A DNA stretch of 64,000 bases from positions 1,920,001 through 1,984,000 of the forward strand of contig NC_003062.2 of NCBI RefSeq assembly GCF_000092025.1, given 5' to 3'. The position numbers were made by a program, and so were the translations under genes. Of the stretch, positions 16,382 through 24,896 are shown in pieces. Numbering within the stretch: position 1 is the stretch's first letter; the number at the start of each line of letters is the position of its first letter. A model generated the notes under the pieces. That model made no database searches. It was not told the DNA's origin and saw only the letters and a program-made list of their open reading frames with translations. Source of the DNA: Agrobacterium fabrum str. C58. Lineage in GTDB: Bacteria; Pseudomonadota; Alphaproteobacteria; Rhizobiales; Rhizobiaceae.

Positions 16382-17557
16382 TTACTCGACGATCGAAGCA
16401 ACGATGCCGGCGCCGACGGTACGGCCGCCTTCGCGGATAGCGAAGCGCAGCTTTTCTTCCATCGCGATCGGAACGATCAGCTCGACTTCAACAGTGACGT
16501 TGTCGCCAGGCATAACCATTTCCGTGCCTTCAGGAAGCGAAACGATACCGGTAACGTCAGTCGTACGGAAGTAGAACTGCGGACGGTAGTTCGTGAAGAA
16601 CGGCGTATGACGACCGCCTTCTTCCTTCGTCAGGATGTAGGCTTCTGCCATGAACTTCTTGTGCGGCTTGACCGAACCCGGCTTGCACAGGATCTGACCA
16701 CGCTCGACGCCGTCACGGGTAACGCCGCGAACGAGTGCACCGATGTTGTCGCCGGCCTGGCCCTGGTCGAGCAGCTTGCGGAACATTTCAACGCCGGTAA
16801 CAGTCGTCTTCGAGGTCGGACGGATGCCGACGATTTCGACTTCTTCACCAACCTTGACGATACCGCGCTCAACGCGACCCGTCACAACCGTACCACGACC
16901 CGAGATCGAGAACACGTCTTCGATCGGCATCAGGAACGGCTGGTCGATCGGACGCTCGGGCGTCGGGATGTAGGCGTCGACAGCAGCCATCAGCTCGCGG
17001 ATCGCGTCTTCACCGATCTTCTTGTCAGAATCTTCAAGAGCAGCAAGTGCCGAACCCTTGATGATCGGGATATCGTCGCCCGGGAAGTCGTAGGACGACA
17101 GAAGTTCGCGAACTTCAAGCTCGACGAGCTCGAGAAGCTCGGCGTCGTCAACCTGGTCGACCTTGTTGAGGAACACGACGATGGCCGGAACGCCAACCTG
17201 ACGGGCAAGCAGGATGTGCTCGCGGGTCTGTGGCATCGGGCCGTCGGCAGCCGAGCAAACCAGGATCGCGCCGTCCATCTGGGCAGCACCGGTGATCATG
17301 TTCTTCACATAGTCGGCGTGGCCGGGGCAGTCAACGTGGGCGTAGTGACGCGCAGGCGTCTCATACTCAACGTGCGCCGTCGAAATCGTGATACCACGAG
17401 CCTTTTCTTCAGGAGCGGCGTCGATTTGGTCATACGCCTTGAACTCGCCGAAATACTTCGTGATCGCAGCAGTCAACGACGTCTTGCCGTGGTCGACGTG
17501 ACCGATCGTGCCAATGTTGACGTGCGGCTTATTGCGCTCAAACTTGCTCTTTGCCAT
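16382..17557 (-). CDS. tuf: Elongation factor Tu
   Basis: EF-Tu delivers aminoacyl-tRNA to the ribosome using GTP. The 391-residue protein has the G1 loop GHVDHGKT (19-26), DCPGHADY (G3) and NKVD (G4) in domain 1, and domains 2 and 3 carrying the tRNA and EF-Ts contacts. This copy lies in the secE-nusG neighbourhood, so it corresponds to tufB by position; rhizobia usually have another copy after fusA, outside the window. No ribosomal gene is directly upstream. Confidence 0.98.
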
Positions 17558-17960
17558 GTGAATTGCTTCCTGTGAACGTGAAGTCGATTTCCCGGCGAAC
17601 CGGTTTGGTGTCGCCGTTTAAGGCTTTGTAAGCGAATGCGCAAGACTTAATTGTGAAAGCGTCCTGACGCGCGCTCCAAGCGTGCCCCGAGCCGCGTATA
17701 TGGTATATGTTTTGCGACATTTAAACCCCTGGAGAGGGTGTGCCGGGGTAGGCCCGACGACCCCTCTCCCCAAGCATTGCCGATCACTAATTGAGATATT
17801 TGCATCACAACTTCTTTACCGGCACCAGCATGATGGCTTAAGGACATTCCATCGCCGGGGGAGACGGTCGATTGGAACGAAACGCAGGGCACGCCGGCCG
17901 AGCTCCGTATCGATCCTTCGCTTTTCCTCGTGTCCTTATTATCCGTTTCAGGACCATTCC
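17558..17960. promoter_or_regulatory. Divergent control region between tuf and the TerC gene, with a nested hairpin
   Basis: These 403 bases must hold the tuf promoter (minus strand) and the TerC promoter (plus strand). On the plus strand GGAGAGGG (17731-17738) pairs with CCCTCTCC (17762-17769), with a smaller CGGG/CCCG stem inside it. If transcription starts before this point, the TerC leader is over 200 bases. Leaders of TerC genes elsewhere often carry the manganese riboswitch yybP-ykoY, but its conserved loops are not seen here. Confidence 0.4.
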
Positions 17961-18593
17961 ATGGAAATCTTCACAGCCGCCGGCTTCACGGCATTCTTAC
18001 AGGTCATTGCGATCGATCTCGTTCTGGCCGGCGACAACGCCATCGTCATCGGCCTTGCCGCCGCGGGCCTTCCCGCCCATCTTCGCCGCAAGGCCATTCT
18101 GGTCGGCATCATTGCCGCCACGGTTCTGCGCATCGGTTTTGCCGCAGTCACCGTGCAGCTCCTCGCCATCGGCGGCCTGCAATTGTTCGGCGGCCTGATG
18201 CTCGCCTGGGTGTGCTGGAAGATGTGGACGGAACTGCGCGAGGCGGCAGGCTCCATCGAAGACGAGGTGACGGACGAAGAGGCCGACCTGACCAAGGGCC
18301 ACAAGACCTTCTTCCAGGCCGCGACCCAGATCGTCATCGCCGACGTGTCGATGTCGCTGGACAATGTGCTTGCCGTCGCCGGCGCCGCGCAGGAACATGT
18401 GACGGTGCTGATCATCGGCCTCATCGTTTCGATCGCGCTGATGGGTCTCGCCGCCAACTTCGTCGCCAAGCTGCTGCACCGTTATCGCTGGATTTCCTAT
18501 CTCGGCCTCATCGTCATCATCTATGTGGCGCTCAACATGCTTTATCACGGCACGCTCGAGGTTCTGCCCTATATCCAGTCCTATCTCGGCTGA
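17961..18593 (+). CDS. TerC family integral membrane protein
   Basis: A 210-residue inner membrane protein with about six to seven helices. The two family signature motifs are clear: DLVLAGDNAIVIG in the first half and DVSMSLDNVLAVAG in the second, a duplicated acidic pattern thought to handle divalent metal, probably manganese export to secreted metalloenzymes. A charged cytoplasmic loop (EDEVTDEEADLTKGHK) separates the halves. The start is the ATG at 17961, where the membrane domain begins; the frame continues upstream to 17682 but that part is arginine-rich shadow. A strong terminator follows. Confidence 0.9.
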   Translation: MEIFTAAGFTAFLQVIAIDLVLAGDNAIVIGLAAAGLPAHLRRKAILVGIIAATVLRIGFAAVTVQLLAIGGLQLFGGLMLAWVCWKMWTELREAAGSIEDEVTDEEADLTKGHKTFFQAATQIVIADVSMSLDNVLAVAGAAQEHVTVLIIGLIVSIALMGLAANFVAKLLHRYRWISYLGLIVIIYVALNMLYHGTLEVLPYIQSYLG

Positions 18594-18617
18594 GACCGCC
18601 GGCAGCAATGCTTCCCG

Positions 18618-18652
18618 AAAAGGCCCGGAAACACCAGTTTCCGGGCCTTTTT
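18618..18652 (+). terminator. Intrinsic terminator after the TerC gene
   Basis: A 15-base perfect stem (AAAAGGCCCGGAAAC with GTTTCCGGGCCTTTT) with the loop ACCA and a T run at the end, 24 bases after the TerC stop codon. Confidence 0.93.
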
Positions 18653-18857
18653 CATGATGCGCGCCCGTCGGATCAGCACCTCCTGCCGCCGCACTCACAA
18701 AGGGCGGGAATCAATCGCAGCACTTGCTGCAACATCATGATCAAACAGGGAAATCGTGATTTTTCGCCGATGGATTCTGCCAATTGAGGTCAGCCACAGG
18801 CAAGCCTAGGGAGCTAGGCAATAAGTCATAATAATAAAAAGAAAGGTAGAGCTGCCA

Positions 18858-18971
18858 ATGGCTTATGACTGGAGCGGCGGGCGTACCCGCCGCCTTCGCC
18901 GGATGAAGCTTGGCGTCGTCGCCAGCTCTCTCATCCTGCTGGCGCTTCTTGCGTCGCTCGTTCTTGGCTGA
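18858..18971 (+). CDS. Small membrane protein of 37 residues
   Basis: An ATG at 18858 opens a 37-codon frame. The N-terminal half is basic (RTRRLRRMK) and the C-terminal half is one hydrophobic helix rich in Leu, Ala and Val, the layout of a small single-pass inner membrane protein with its N-terminus in the cytoplasm. AAAGG lies about 11 bases ahead, slightly long for a ribosome binding site. It has its own spacer with a six-base hairpin (18804-18819) and an AT-rich run upstream. Its function is unknown; the opening MAYDWSGGRTRR is distinctive enough to search with. Confidence 0.65.
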   Translation: MAYDWSGGRTRRLRRMKLGVVASSLILLALLASLVLG

Positions 18972-19061
18972 ACGTGCCCCACTCCCACGCTGACCGGCGG
19001 CATGGCAAGGTTTTCAGAAACCGCCCTGCCGCCGCTCCTTCAAGGGGAATGTCTCCGGCGA

Positions 19062-19430
19062 TCAGGACTTCTTGACGTCCACGCAGTGAACCGGCCTCTT
19101 CATGTCCGGATCGGCCATCAGATCATAGAGATCGGCTTCGTCACCCTTCGACCACCAAACATAAACGCCGCCCTGATATTTGGCGCCCGACCCGGAAATG
19201 ACATTTGCGGCAACGGTGACACCATCCTTCAGCCCCAGCCGTACGAGGCTGACATCGCCGGCATTAAAATAGACAGCCTCCACCCGGTCGGCAGCACATT
19301 GGTAGGTGGTCTCCACCTTCTCGACCGCCGTGTCTTTCGGAAGCGGAATCACCAGATCTTCCGCCACAGCGCCGGTAGCAATCGATAAAGCAAAGGCGGC
19401 GGCACATGGTGCGGCAACTGTTATTTTCAT
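19062..19430 (-). CDS. MliC-like lysozyme inhibitor domain protein, periplasmic
   Basis: A 122-residue exported protein with a signal peptide (MKITVAAPCAAAFALSIATGAVAE in outline, cleaved near Ala-Glu). The mature part shows the MliC pattern: YQC early on, an AVYFNAGDVSLVRL strand, an SGSGAKYQGG loop and VWWSKGDEADLY. MliC proteins are membrane-bound or periplasmic inhibitors of C-type lysozyme with a beta-barrel fold. There is no lipobox at the cleavage site, so this one should be soluble in the periplasm. The start is the ATG at 19430; the frame extends to 19496 without support. Confidence 0.8.
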   Translation of the reverse strand: MKITVAAPCAAAFALSIATGAVAEDLVIPLPKDTAVEKVETTYQCAADRVEAVYFNAGDVSLVRLGLKDGVTVAANVISGSGAKYQGGVYVWWSKGDEADLYDLMADPDMKRPVHCVDVKKS

Positions 19431-19602
19431 GACGGCCCTTTCCTGATTGCACCGAACCATAGGGACACGGCGGCAAAGCCGAAATGAGGCGGCCACCCGT
19501 CACAGGTCAGATTTTTGCGGATACGCGGCGGAAGTATCGTCAGAGTTGGTTACAGCATCCGTATCGCAGCATTCTCACCGCGGCCCGCAAGCTGCGGCGC
19601 AA

Positions 19603-19698
19603 TTATCGAAACAGCCAATAGACAACGCCGAGTATCACCGTCCACATCAGCAGCGATATGGCCAGCACGGTGAGATAATTTCGAAATCGTCTGGTCAT
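19603..19698 (-). CDS. Possible 31-residue membrane protein
   Basis: On the minus strand an ATG at 19698 opens a 31-codon frame ending at a TAA (19605-19603). It begins with MTRRFRNYL and continues as one hydrophobic, tryptophan-containing helix ending in YWLFR. The positive-inside arrangement and the aromatic belt at the end are what a real single-pass peptide would have. The purine-rich GTGGGCGG directly ahead is only a weak ribosome binding site. A chance frame cannot be excluded. Confidence 0.4.
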   Translation of the reverse strand: MTRRFRNYLTVLAISLLMWTVILGVVYWLFR

Positions 19699-20052
19699 CC
19701 GCCCACATTGCCGACCAGCCGCATCGGACAGCCGCTGTCGTTTAAATTGCTGGATGCGGATCGAGCCGCAGGATCAACTCTTTCTATCAAGAGACTGAAT
19801 CCTAAGCCATTCGCAGATTTTACCCGCCCGAAAACGGGGTTGCCCATGCCGTGGTTTCCGGCCCACGAGAAACCCGCTCATCCGCGATCAGCTCCTGATT
19901 ACGGATGAGCAAGATATCCTCATGTTCAAGCTATGCCGGCAAAACCTCATGCGCGAATAATCGCAGCCGATTCGGCACATGCGTTAGCCAAGGCCGTTTC
20001 GGAAACGCAGCGATGCCGGAGCAACGACCATTGGCCGCCGCTCCTGCCCGTC
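19699..20052. other. Intergenic region without a recognisable gene
   Basis: The 354 bases upstream of the 31-residue frame and downstream of the duplicated-motif protein hold only overlapping frames with poor starts. I see no strong terminator, tRNA or repeat in it. Confidence 0.5.
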
Positions 20053-20502
20053 TCAGCTCTTGAGAGCGGTATTGCAGAGGCTCCAGTAGCCGCCGCCCTT
20101 CTGGATCCATTTCAGATCACCGAGCGTGCCGTCATTCTTGTTCTTGTGATAGGAGTCGACGCAGGTCTTCAGGCGGGCCTTTCCGGGCGTCTCGCTTGAA
20201 TATTTCTTATCGACAGCACTCGGAAAAGCGACACCCTTTGGGGCCTTTATAGTCGCTTTTGCGGGTTCTTTTTCGGTGGTGGCCGCGACCTGCTTGTCAT
20301 CGGCGGCATCTTCAGCGGCTGCGTCACTGCCACAGAACTTTGCGCGATAGTCGTTCCACTTGACATCCTTGGCGGACCCGTCGGCTTTCGCGGCCTGATA
20401 TTTCACGCTGCACTCCTTCATGGTGAGTGCGGCTGCGGGGGAGACAAACGCCGCCGATGCCAGCAGCGCAAATGATGAGAGAATGACAACCCTGTTAAAC
20501 AT
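20053..20502 (-). CDS. Exported protein with two PsiF-like cysteine repeats
   Basis: A 149-residue secreted protein: a signal peptide (about 1-27), then a first repeat LTMKECSVKYQAAKADG...W..YR..FC, a low-complexity Ala/Lys/Glu linker, and a second repeat RLKTCVDSYHKNKNDGTLGDLKW...WSLC. The two repeats share the K-x-C-x3-Y-x3-K-x2-G spacing and a terminal cysteine, so each probably forms a disulfide-closed helical hairpin like PsiF repeats. The start is the ATG at 20502, where the signal peptide begins. The function is unknown. Confidence 0.72.
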   Translation of the reverse strand: MFNRVVILSSFALLASAAFVSPAAALTMKECSVKYQAAKADGSAKDVKWNDYRAKFCGSDAAAEDAADDKQVAATTEKEPAKATIKAPKGVAFPSAVDKKYSSETPGKARLKTCVDSYHKNKNDGTLGDLKWIQKGGGYWSLCNTALKS

Positions 20503-20767
20503 TGAAGACTCCCGGTTGCATGATTGCCGGCCGACTATCCGACCGGATTTTCGACTTGTCAACGAGCAGTGCGGTAAGGAAAAAAGTCCGATTGACGGCA
20601 AACGACATACGCTCACCTGGCGCGTCATATTTATCCAGACGACGCCCTCACGCCGTCGCCATCAGCGCCCTCTGTCAGCCACCCTTGACAACACGGGTTC
20701 TATCGTCTCGAGTGCGATAGGCGCTCGCCTCGAGAATCACGTATTCGTATGCGGTCAACCCTTCTTC

Positions 20768-20792
20768 GGAACGAATTTCCTAAGTTTTCGTT
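20768..20792 (+). promoter_or_regulatory. EcfG-type general stress promoter ahead of the BA14K-like gene
   Basis: GGAAC (20768-20772), 16 bases, CGTT (20789-20792): an exact match to the alphaproteobacterial EcfG/RpoE2 consensus. The ATG of the BA14K-like gene lies 31 bases after the -10 box, which fits a short leader. About one such match is expected by chance in a window of this size, so placement is the main support. Confidence 0.65.
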
Positions 20793-20823
20793 AGCATCTC
20801 GAACGAATAACGAGGATTTATCG

Positions 20824-21150
20824 ATGTTGAGGATGCCGAAGACCATCTCCGCGCTCGCTCTTGGCGTCGCGATATCTACCGCCGCCACCGTGCCTGCCCA
20901 TGCGCTGAGCCTTATACAACCGGCCTATCAGCAGCAGGAACAGGCAGACGGCACAAATGGCAGCGGTAACACCGCATCCGCCTTTGCTGCGGGTAAGGGT
21001 GAAGAAGCCACCGCCAACGGTTATGCCCTGTCACAGACCGAAATCAACCACGTTAAATGGTGTGCAGCGCGATACGCCTCATACCATCCGACAGATAATA
21101 GTTTTATGGCAGCGGCAGGGGCGCGGGAGCAGTGTCGCTCTCCCCATTGA
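20824..21150 (+). CDS. BA14K-like exported protein
   Basis: A 108-residue exported protein. The signal peptide covers about residues 1-28 (ending PAHA), a Gln/Gly/Ser-rich segment follows, and the C-terminal 35 residues (HVKWCAARYASYHPTDNSF, then GAREQCRSPH) match the BA14K motif with its two cysteines. Brucella BA14K is an immunoreactive, lectin-like envelope protein. The start is the ATG at 20824 with GAGG ahead. The promoter match suggests induction in the general stress response. Confidence 0.82.
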   Translation: MLRMPKTISALALGVAISTAATVPAHALSLIQPAYQQQEQADGTNGSGNTASAFAAGKGEEATANGYALSQTEINHVKWCAARYASYHPTDNSFMAAAGAREQCRSPH

Positions 21151-21258
21151 TCGATTTGCCAATAAACCGGCCGCGGCATGCGGTGCCGCAGCCGATAGGA
21201 TAAATTTACCTTAAATTCTACTGATTTGAACCTTTGTCCGCGGAGGCCGTTGAAAAGC

Positions 21259-21474
21259 ATGCCAATGGGACATGCAAACATGCTGTGGAATATTGAAAAA
21301 CTTGAACAGGAGCGCATCGATCTGATCGAGGTCATCGCAGCCCTGCGTCACCTGGAACGTGTTGCCACAGAGGATCGCTCCTCGATCTTTGAGAAGATCA
21401 CGGCGCATATGGTGCGTCTGAGTGAACTCGACGCGGAAAAGCAACGAATACACTCAGTTCTCGAGGTTGGTTGA
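21259..21474 (+). CDS. Small coiled-coil protein of unknown function
   Basis: A protein of about 71 residues, almost wholly helical and charged, with heptad-like spacing of Leu and Ile (IEKLEQERIDLIEVIAALRH and then MVRLSELDAEKQRIHSVL). No signal peptide or membrane segment. The ATG at 21259 is 12 bases after GGAGG; a TTG at 21250 is too close to that site. Function unknown. Confidence 0.6.
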   Translation: MPMGHANMLWNIEKLEQERIDLIEVIAALRHLERVATEDRSSIFEKITAHMVRLSELDAEKQRIHSVLEVG

Positions 21475-21523
21475 AGCGGGTTGGAACCCGGCCCGTTCGC
21501 GAGCCGTCCGTTCCCTTCACGGT

Positions 21524-22549
21524 TCAGGTCGGCGCCAGAAGGTAGTGCCCTACACCCCAGACCTCGCCACCCTGATGCCCGAACAGTCCGGCTGTTGCGA
21601 GGAAGAAGAGTCGCCAGCGACGTTCCCACAGTCGCGCGTCGTTCCCATAAACGCGCTTCAAGATCGGCCGGATACGGTCGATCTCCCGGTCAAAATTCGC
21701 CAGCCAATCAAGAGCTGTCCGTCGGTAATGTAGACCGGACCATCGCCAATCCTGTTCCACGGTGAAAATCTCCCCAAAACGATGAGGCAGATCGAAAGCG
21801 GGCATGATGCCGCCGGTAAAGAAATGCTGCGCGATCCAGTCGGCCGGATTATTGTGGTCAAAGCGGTAGGATCGGTCACGGTGATTGAAGACGTGAAGGA
21901 AGAACCTGCCTTCCGGCTGCAGCCAGGAGCGGACGCGCTCAAACAGGCTCTGCCAGTTCGACATGTGCTCGAACATTTCCACCGAGACGACACGATCGAA
22001 ACGATTGGCGGTCGTGAAATCATTCATGTCGACGGTCACCACCGAAAGGTTGGAAAAGCCCCGCTCCCGGGCGCAGCCGATGATGTAGTCGCGCTGCGAT
22101 GCGGAATTCGAAACCGACGTGATCCGGGCGTTGGGAAAACAGCCTGCCATATAGAGCGAGAGCGAGCCCCACCCACAGCCGAGTTCGAGGATATCCATGC
22201 CATCGAGCAGCCCCGCATGGGCCACAGTCTCGGAGAGCGCCGTAGTCTCGGCTTCATCGAGCGTCGTCGTGTCATCGGGATAATAACAGCTGGAATATTT
22301 GCGCTGCGCTCCGAGAACCAGCGAAAAAAATTCCGCGGGGACCTCGTAATGTTGTCTGTTCGCCTCGTCGGTATGGCTGGCGATGGGAAACATCGCCATA
22401 TCCTTCACAAAGGCCAATTCCGCATCAGCAGGGATAATTGCAAGCCGCCGTTTCGTTCGTGCGCAGAGCATATCTATACCAGCCAGCGTGACGCCGTCGT
22501 TGAGCGGTGCGCGTTCTGCGGCATTGATGGCGAAGGCAAGCATGTTCAT
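21524..22549 (-). CDS. SAM-dependent methyltransferase of the cyclopropane-fatty-acid synthase type
   Basis: A 341-residue class I methyltransferase. The SAM-binding glycine loop is DILELGCGWGSLSLYMA (about 117-133), followed by the acidic motif VVTVDMNDF and the post-motif FDRVVSVEMFEHM, which resembles CFA synthases. It lacks the full CFA lipid-binding N-terminal region, so it may methylate a different lipid. Its start overlaps the end of the DUF1295 gene by four bases (ATGA), so the two are coupled. The pair is divergent from the flavoprotein operon at 23523. Confidence 0.82.
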   Translation of the reverse strand: MNMLAFAINAAERAPLNDGVTLAGIDMLCARTKRRLAIIPADAELAFVKDMAMFPIASHTDEANRQHYEVPAEFFSLVLGAQRKYSSCYYPDDTTTLDEAETTALSETVAHAGLLDGMDILELGCGWGSLSLYMAGCFPNARITSVSNSASQRDYIIGCARERGFSNLSVVTVDMNDFTTANRFDRVVSVEMFEHMSNWQSLFERVRSWLQPEGRFFLHVFNHRDRSYRFDHNNPADWIAQHFFTGGIMPAFDLPHRFGEIFTVEQDWRWSGLHYRRTALDWLANFDREIDRIRPILKRVYGNDARLWERRWRLFFLATAGLFGHQGGEVWGVGHYLLAPT

Positions 22550-23334
22550 GGCGTTTCCTCGTTCTTGCGCGGCCCCGGAAAGAAGGCGTTGACGCGGCGT
22601 TGCAGGGCGCGGAATTTCTCTCCGCGCGATTTCAGCATGTGCTCTTCAAGCGGCGGAATGCCGGAGACGTGGACGAGCAGCCAGTACATCATGACGGGTG
22701 CGGCGAGCGACGCCCAGGACAAGACCTGTTCCTGAATGGCAAGCAGCGGGAAACTGCACCAGAAAAGCCATTCGAAGAAATAATTGGGGTGGCGGGAATA
22801 ACGCCAGAGGCCGGTTTCGCAGACACCCGTCTTCGCTTCCGGCGTTCTCCGGAATTTTGAAAGCTGGGCATCCGAGAGCGCTTCACCGGCCAGTGCGGTC
22901 AAAGCGACCACCGTGGCGAAAACATCGATGACACGCGGGAAAACCTGGCCGTTGCCGGTAGCTAGATAAACCGCGAGAACGAGAATGAAGGCGGCGATGG
23001 CCTGTATCTGGAGGAAGATGAAAAGTCTGAGAGAGGCGGCGCTCCCCCACTCCTCGATCAGCTTGGCATAACGGGGATCTTCTCCGCCGCCTCGCGTGCG
23101 CATGCCGATGTGACCGGCAAGCCGCAACGACCAGACCACGACTAGGAAAAATACGACCGCACGCCGCCAGCCATCTCCTTCCGCGAATAAAACAGCCAGA
23201 ACGCCGCCAAGCCCGACACTCGCCGACCAGACGGTGTCGATCCAGCCGCTCGAACCGGTTGCTCTCTGCAACGCCCACGCGCCTGCCATAAGAAGCGATA
23301 TGAGAATGGCAAGCGTCAGTATCACAGACAACAT
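22546..23334 (-). CDS. DUF1295 / steroid 5-alpha-reductase-like membrane protein
   Basis: A 262-residue inner membrane protein with about six to seven helices. The C-terminal LWRYSRHPNYFFEWLFW motif is the signature of DUF1295 and the related isoprenylcysteine methyltransferase/5-alpha-reductase fold, which bind NADPH or SAM at the membrane. The start is the ATG at 23334 where the first helix begins; the frame runs back to 23433 without support. It is the first gene of a two-gene operon with the methyltransferase. In many proteobacteria DUF1295 genes travel with CFA-like synthases and ECF sigma factors. Confidence 0.85.
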   Translation of the reverse strand: MLSVILTLAILISLLMAGAWALQRATGSSGWIDTVWSASVGLGGVLAVLFAEGDGWRRAVVFFLVVVWSLRLAGHIGMRTRGGGEDPRYAKLIEEWGSAASLRLFIFLQIQAIAAFILVLAVYLATGNGQVFPRVIDVFATVVALTALAGEALSDAQLSKFRRTPEAKTGVCETGLWRYSRHPNYFFEWLFWCSFPLLAIQEQVLSWASLAAPVMMYWLLVHVSGIPPLEEHMLKSRGEKFRALQRRVNAFFPGPRKNEETP

Positions 23335-23522
23335 CACTACTTCGCTCACCGTTTGAACAGATGGAGACAGGTTTCGTGATGGCAAATACGACCGAACCGG
23401 CAAAAGAGTTTCAGGTTTCGGAAAAGATTCCAAAAAACACCGGACCCCTGAAACTTATCCGACCCCTGCCTCGTATCTGCGCTGTCCCACGACAAATTTC
23501 TGTAATGCGATAGCGAGGATAG

Positions 23523-24896
23523 ATGACCGACACGGAAGCGAGACAAAAAGATAGCCGGCGCCGCATCGCAATTGTCGGAACGGGTATTTCCGGTCTGTCG
23601 GCAGCCTGGCTTTTGTCGAAACGGCACGATGTCACGGTATTCGAAGCGGCCGATCGCGTCGGGGGCCACAGCAACACGGTGCGATTCGATACGGATAATG
23701 GACCGGTTCATGTCGATACCGGGTTTATCGTCTATAATGAGTGGACCTACCCCAATCTCACCGCGCTTTTCAAAACGCTGGACGTACCGACCGCGGCCTC
23801 GAACATGTCTTTCGCCATCTCCTTGGACAATGGCGACTTTGAATATTCCGGCGGAACCGGGCTTGGCCTGCTGGCGCAGAAGAGAAATGTGCTCAGACCA
23901 CGTTTCTGGGCGATGCTGGCGGATCTCCTCCGGTTTTACCGCAATGCCCCCCGCGACCTCCATTTGATGGGCAATATATCCCTCGACGAATATCTCACAC
24001 ACAACCGGTACGGATCGGCGTTCCGCGACGATCATCTTTACCCCATGGCGGCAGCCATATGGTCCACGCCTGCGATGGAGGTCGGCCGTTATCCCGCAGC
24101 GCATTTCATCAAATTCTGCCGCAATCACGGCCTGCTCTTGCTGCGCAATCGGCCGGTCTGGCGTACCGTTGTCGGTGGCTCACGCGAATATGTAAAACGC
24201 ATTACGGCACCGTTTGCGGAACGAATTCGCCTCTCGACACCGGTGATGCGCATTCGCCGCCTGCCGCACGGCGTCGAACTCACCATGGCTGACGGAAAAA
24301 CTGCCCGCTTCGATGACGTGGTGATCGCAACCCATGCAGATCAGGCGCTGGACATGCTCGTGGACGCTTCACCCGCGGAACAGCGCATCCTCGGAGCCTT
24401 TGGCTATACGAAAAACCGCGCCGTGCTTCACACGGACAGCAGTTTCATGCCACGTCGCCGCGCCGCCTGGTCAAGCTGGAACTATGTAGCCGATACGCAC
24501 ATTGAAGCGGGCCAGCCAAGCATCACCTACTGGATGAACAGGCTTCAGCCGTTGGGTGAAATCCCGGATACTTTCGTAACGCTGAACCCGGTCCGGGAAC
24601 CGGATCAAGGAAAGATCATCGCCGAAGAAACCTATCACCATCCCGTTTTTGACGCCGGCACCGAACGGATGCGTCAGGAACTTTGGGCTCTGCAGGGCCT
24701 GCGAAACAGCTGGTTCTGCGGCGCTTATTTCGGATCGGGTTTTCACGAGGACGGGCTTCAGGCCGGCCTTGCGGTCGCCGAAGATTTAGGCGGGGTGACA
24801 CGGCCCTGGAAGGTTGCCGACGATAGCAGCCGGATCATTCGCCTGAATTTGAAAACAATTGCGACGGACACGGAACTCATGGAGGCGACAGCATGA
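23523..24896 (+). CDS. FAD-dependent amine-oxidase-fold protein of the lipid cluster
   Basis: A 457-residue flavoprotein. The N-terminal dinucleotide loop IAIVGTGISGLSAAWLL is followed by Glu in VTVFEAADRVGGHSNTV (FAD site), and the C-terminal WFCGAYFGSGFHEDGLQAGLAVAE is the second FAD motif of the amine oxidase/phytoene desaturase fold. The substrate is not known from sequence; homologues next to CFA-like enzymes are taken to oxidise or desaturate membrane fatty acids. The start at 23523 follows AGCGAGGAT. Its stop overlaps the DUF1365 start by four bases. Confidence 0.87.
   Translation: MTDTEARQKDSRRRIAIVGTGISGLSAAWLLSKRHDVTVFEAADRVGGHSNTVRFDTDNGPVHVDTGFIVYNEWTYPNLTALFKTLDVPTAASNMSFAISLDNGDFEYSGGTGLGLLAQKRNVLRPRFWAMLADLLRFYRNAPRDLHLMGNISLDEYLTHNRYGSAFRDDHLYPMAAAIWSTPAMEVGRYPAAHFIKFCRNHGLLLLRNRPVWRTVVGGSREYVKRITAPFAERIRLSTPVMRIRRLPHGVELTMADGKTARFDDVVIATHADQALDMLVDASPAEQRILGAFGYTKNRAVLHTDSSFMPRRRAAWSSWNYVADTHIEAGQPSITYWMNRLQPLGEIPDTFVTLNPVREPDQGKIIAEETYHHPVFDAGTERMRQELWALQGLRNSWFCGAYFGSGFHEDGLQAGLAVAEDLGGVTRPWKVADDSSRIIRLNLKTIATDTELMEATA

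Noticed and set aside
17700..17960. yybP-ykoY manganese riboswitch ahead of TerC
   Set aside because: The conserved GGGGAGUAG-like and ACAUACUC-like loops are not found, so only a generic structured leader is reported.
19447..19908. A 153-codon frame on the plus strand
   Set aside because: It overlaps the start region of the MliC-like gene, has no ribosome binding site, and its composition does not look like a protein.
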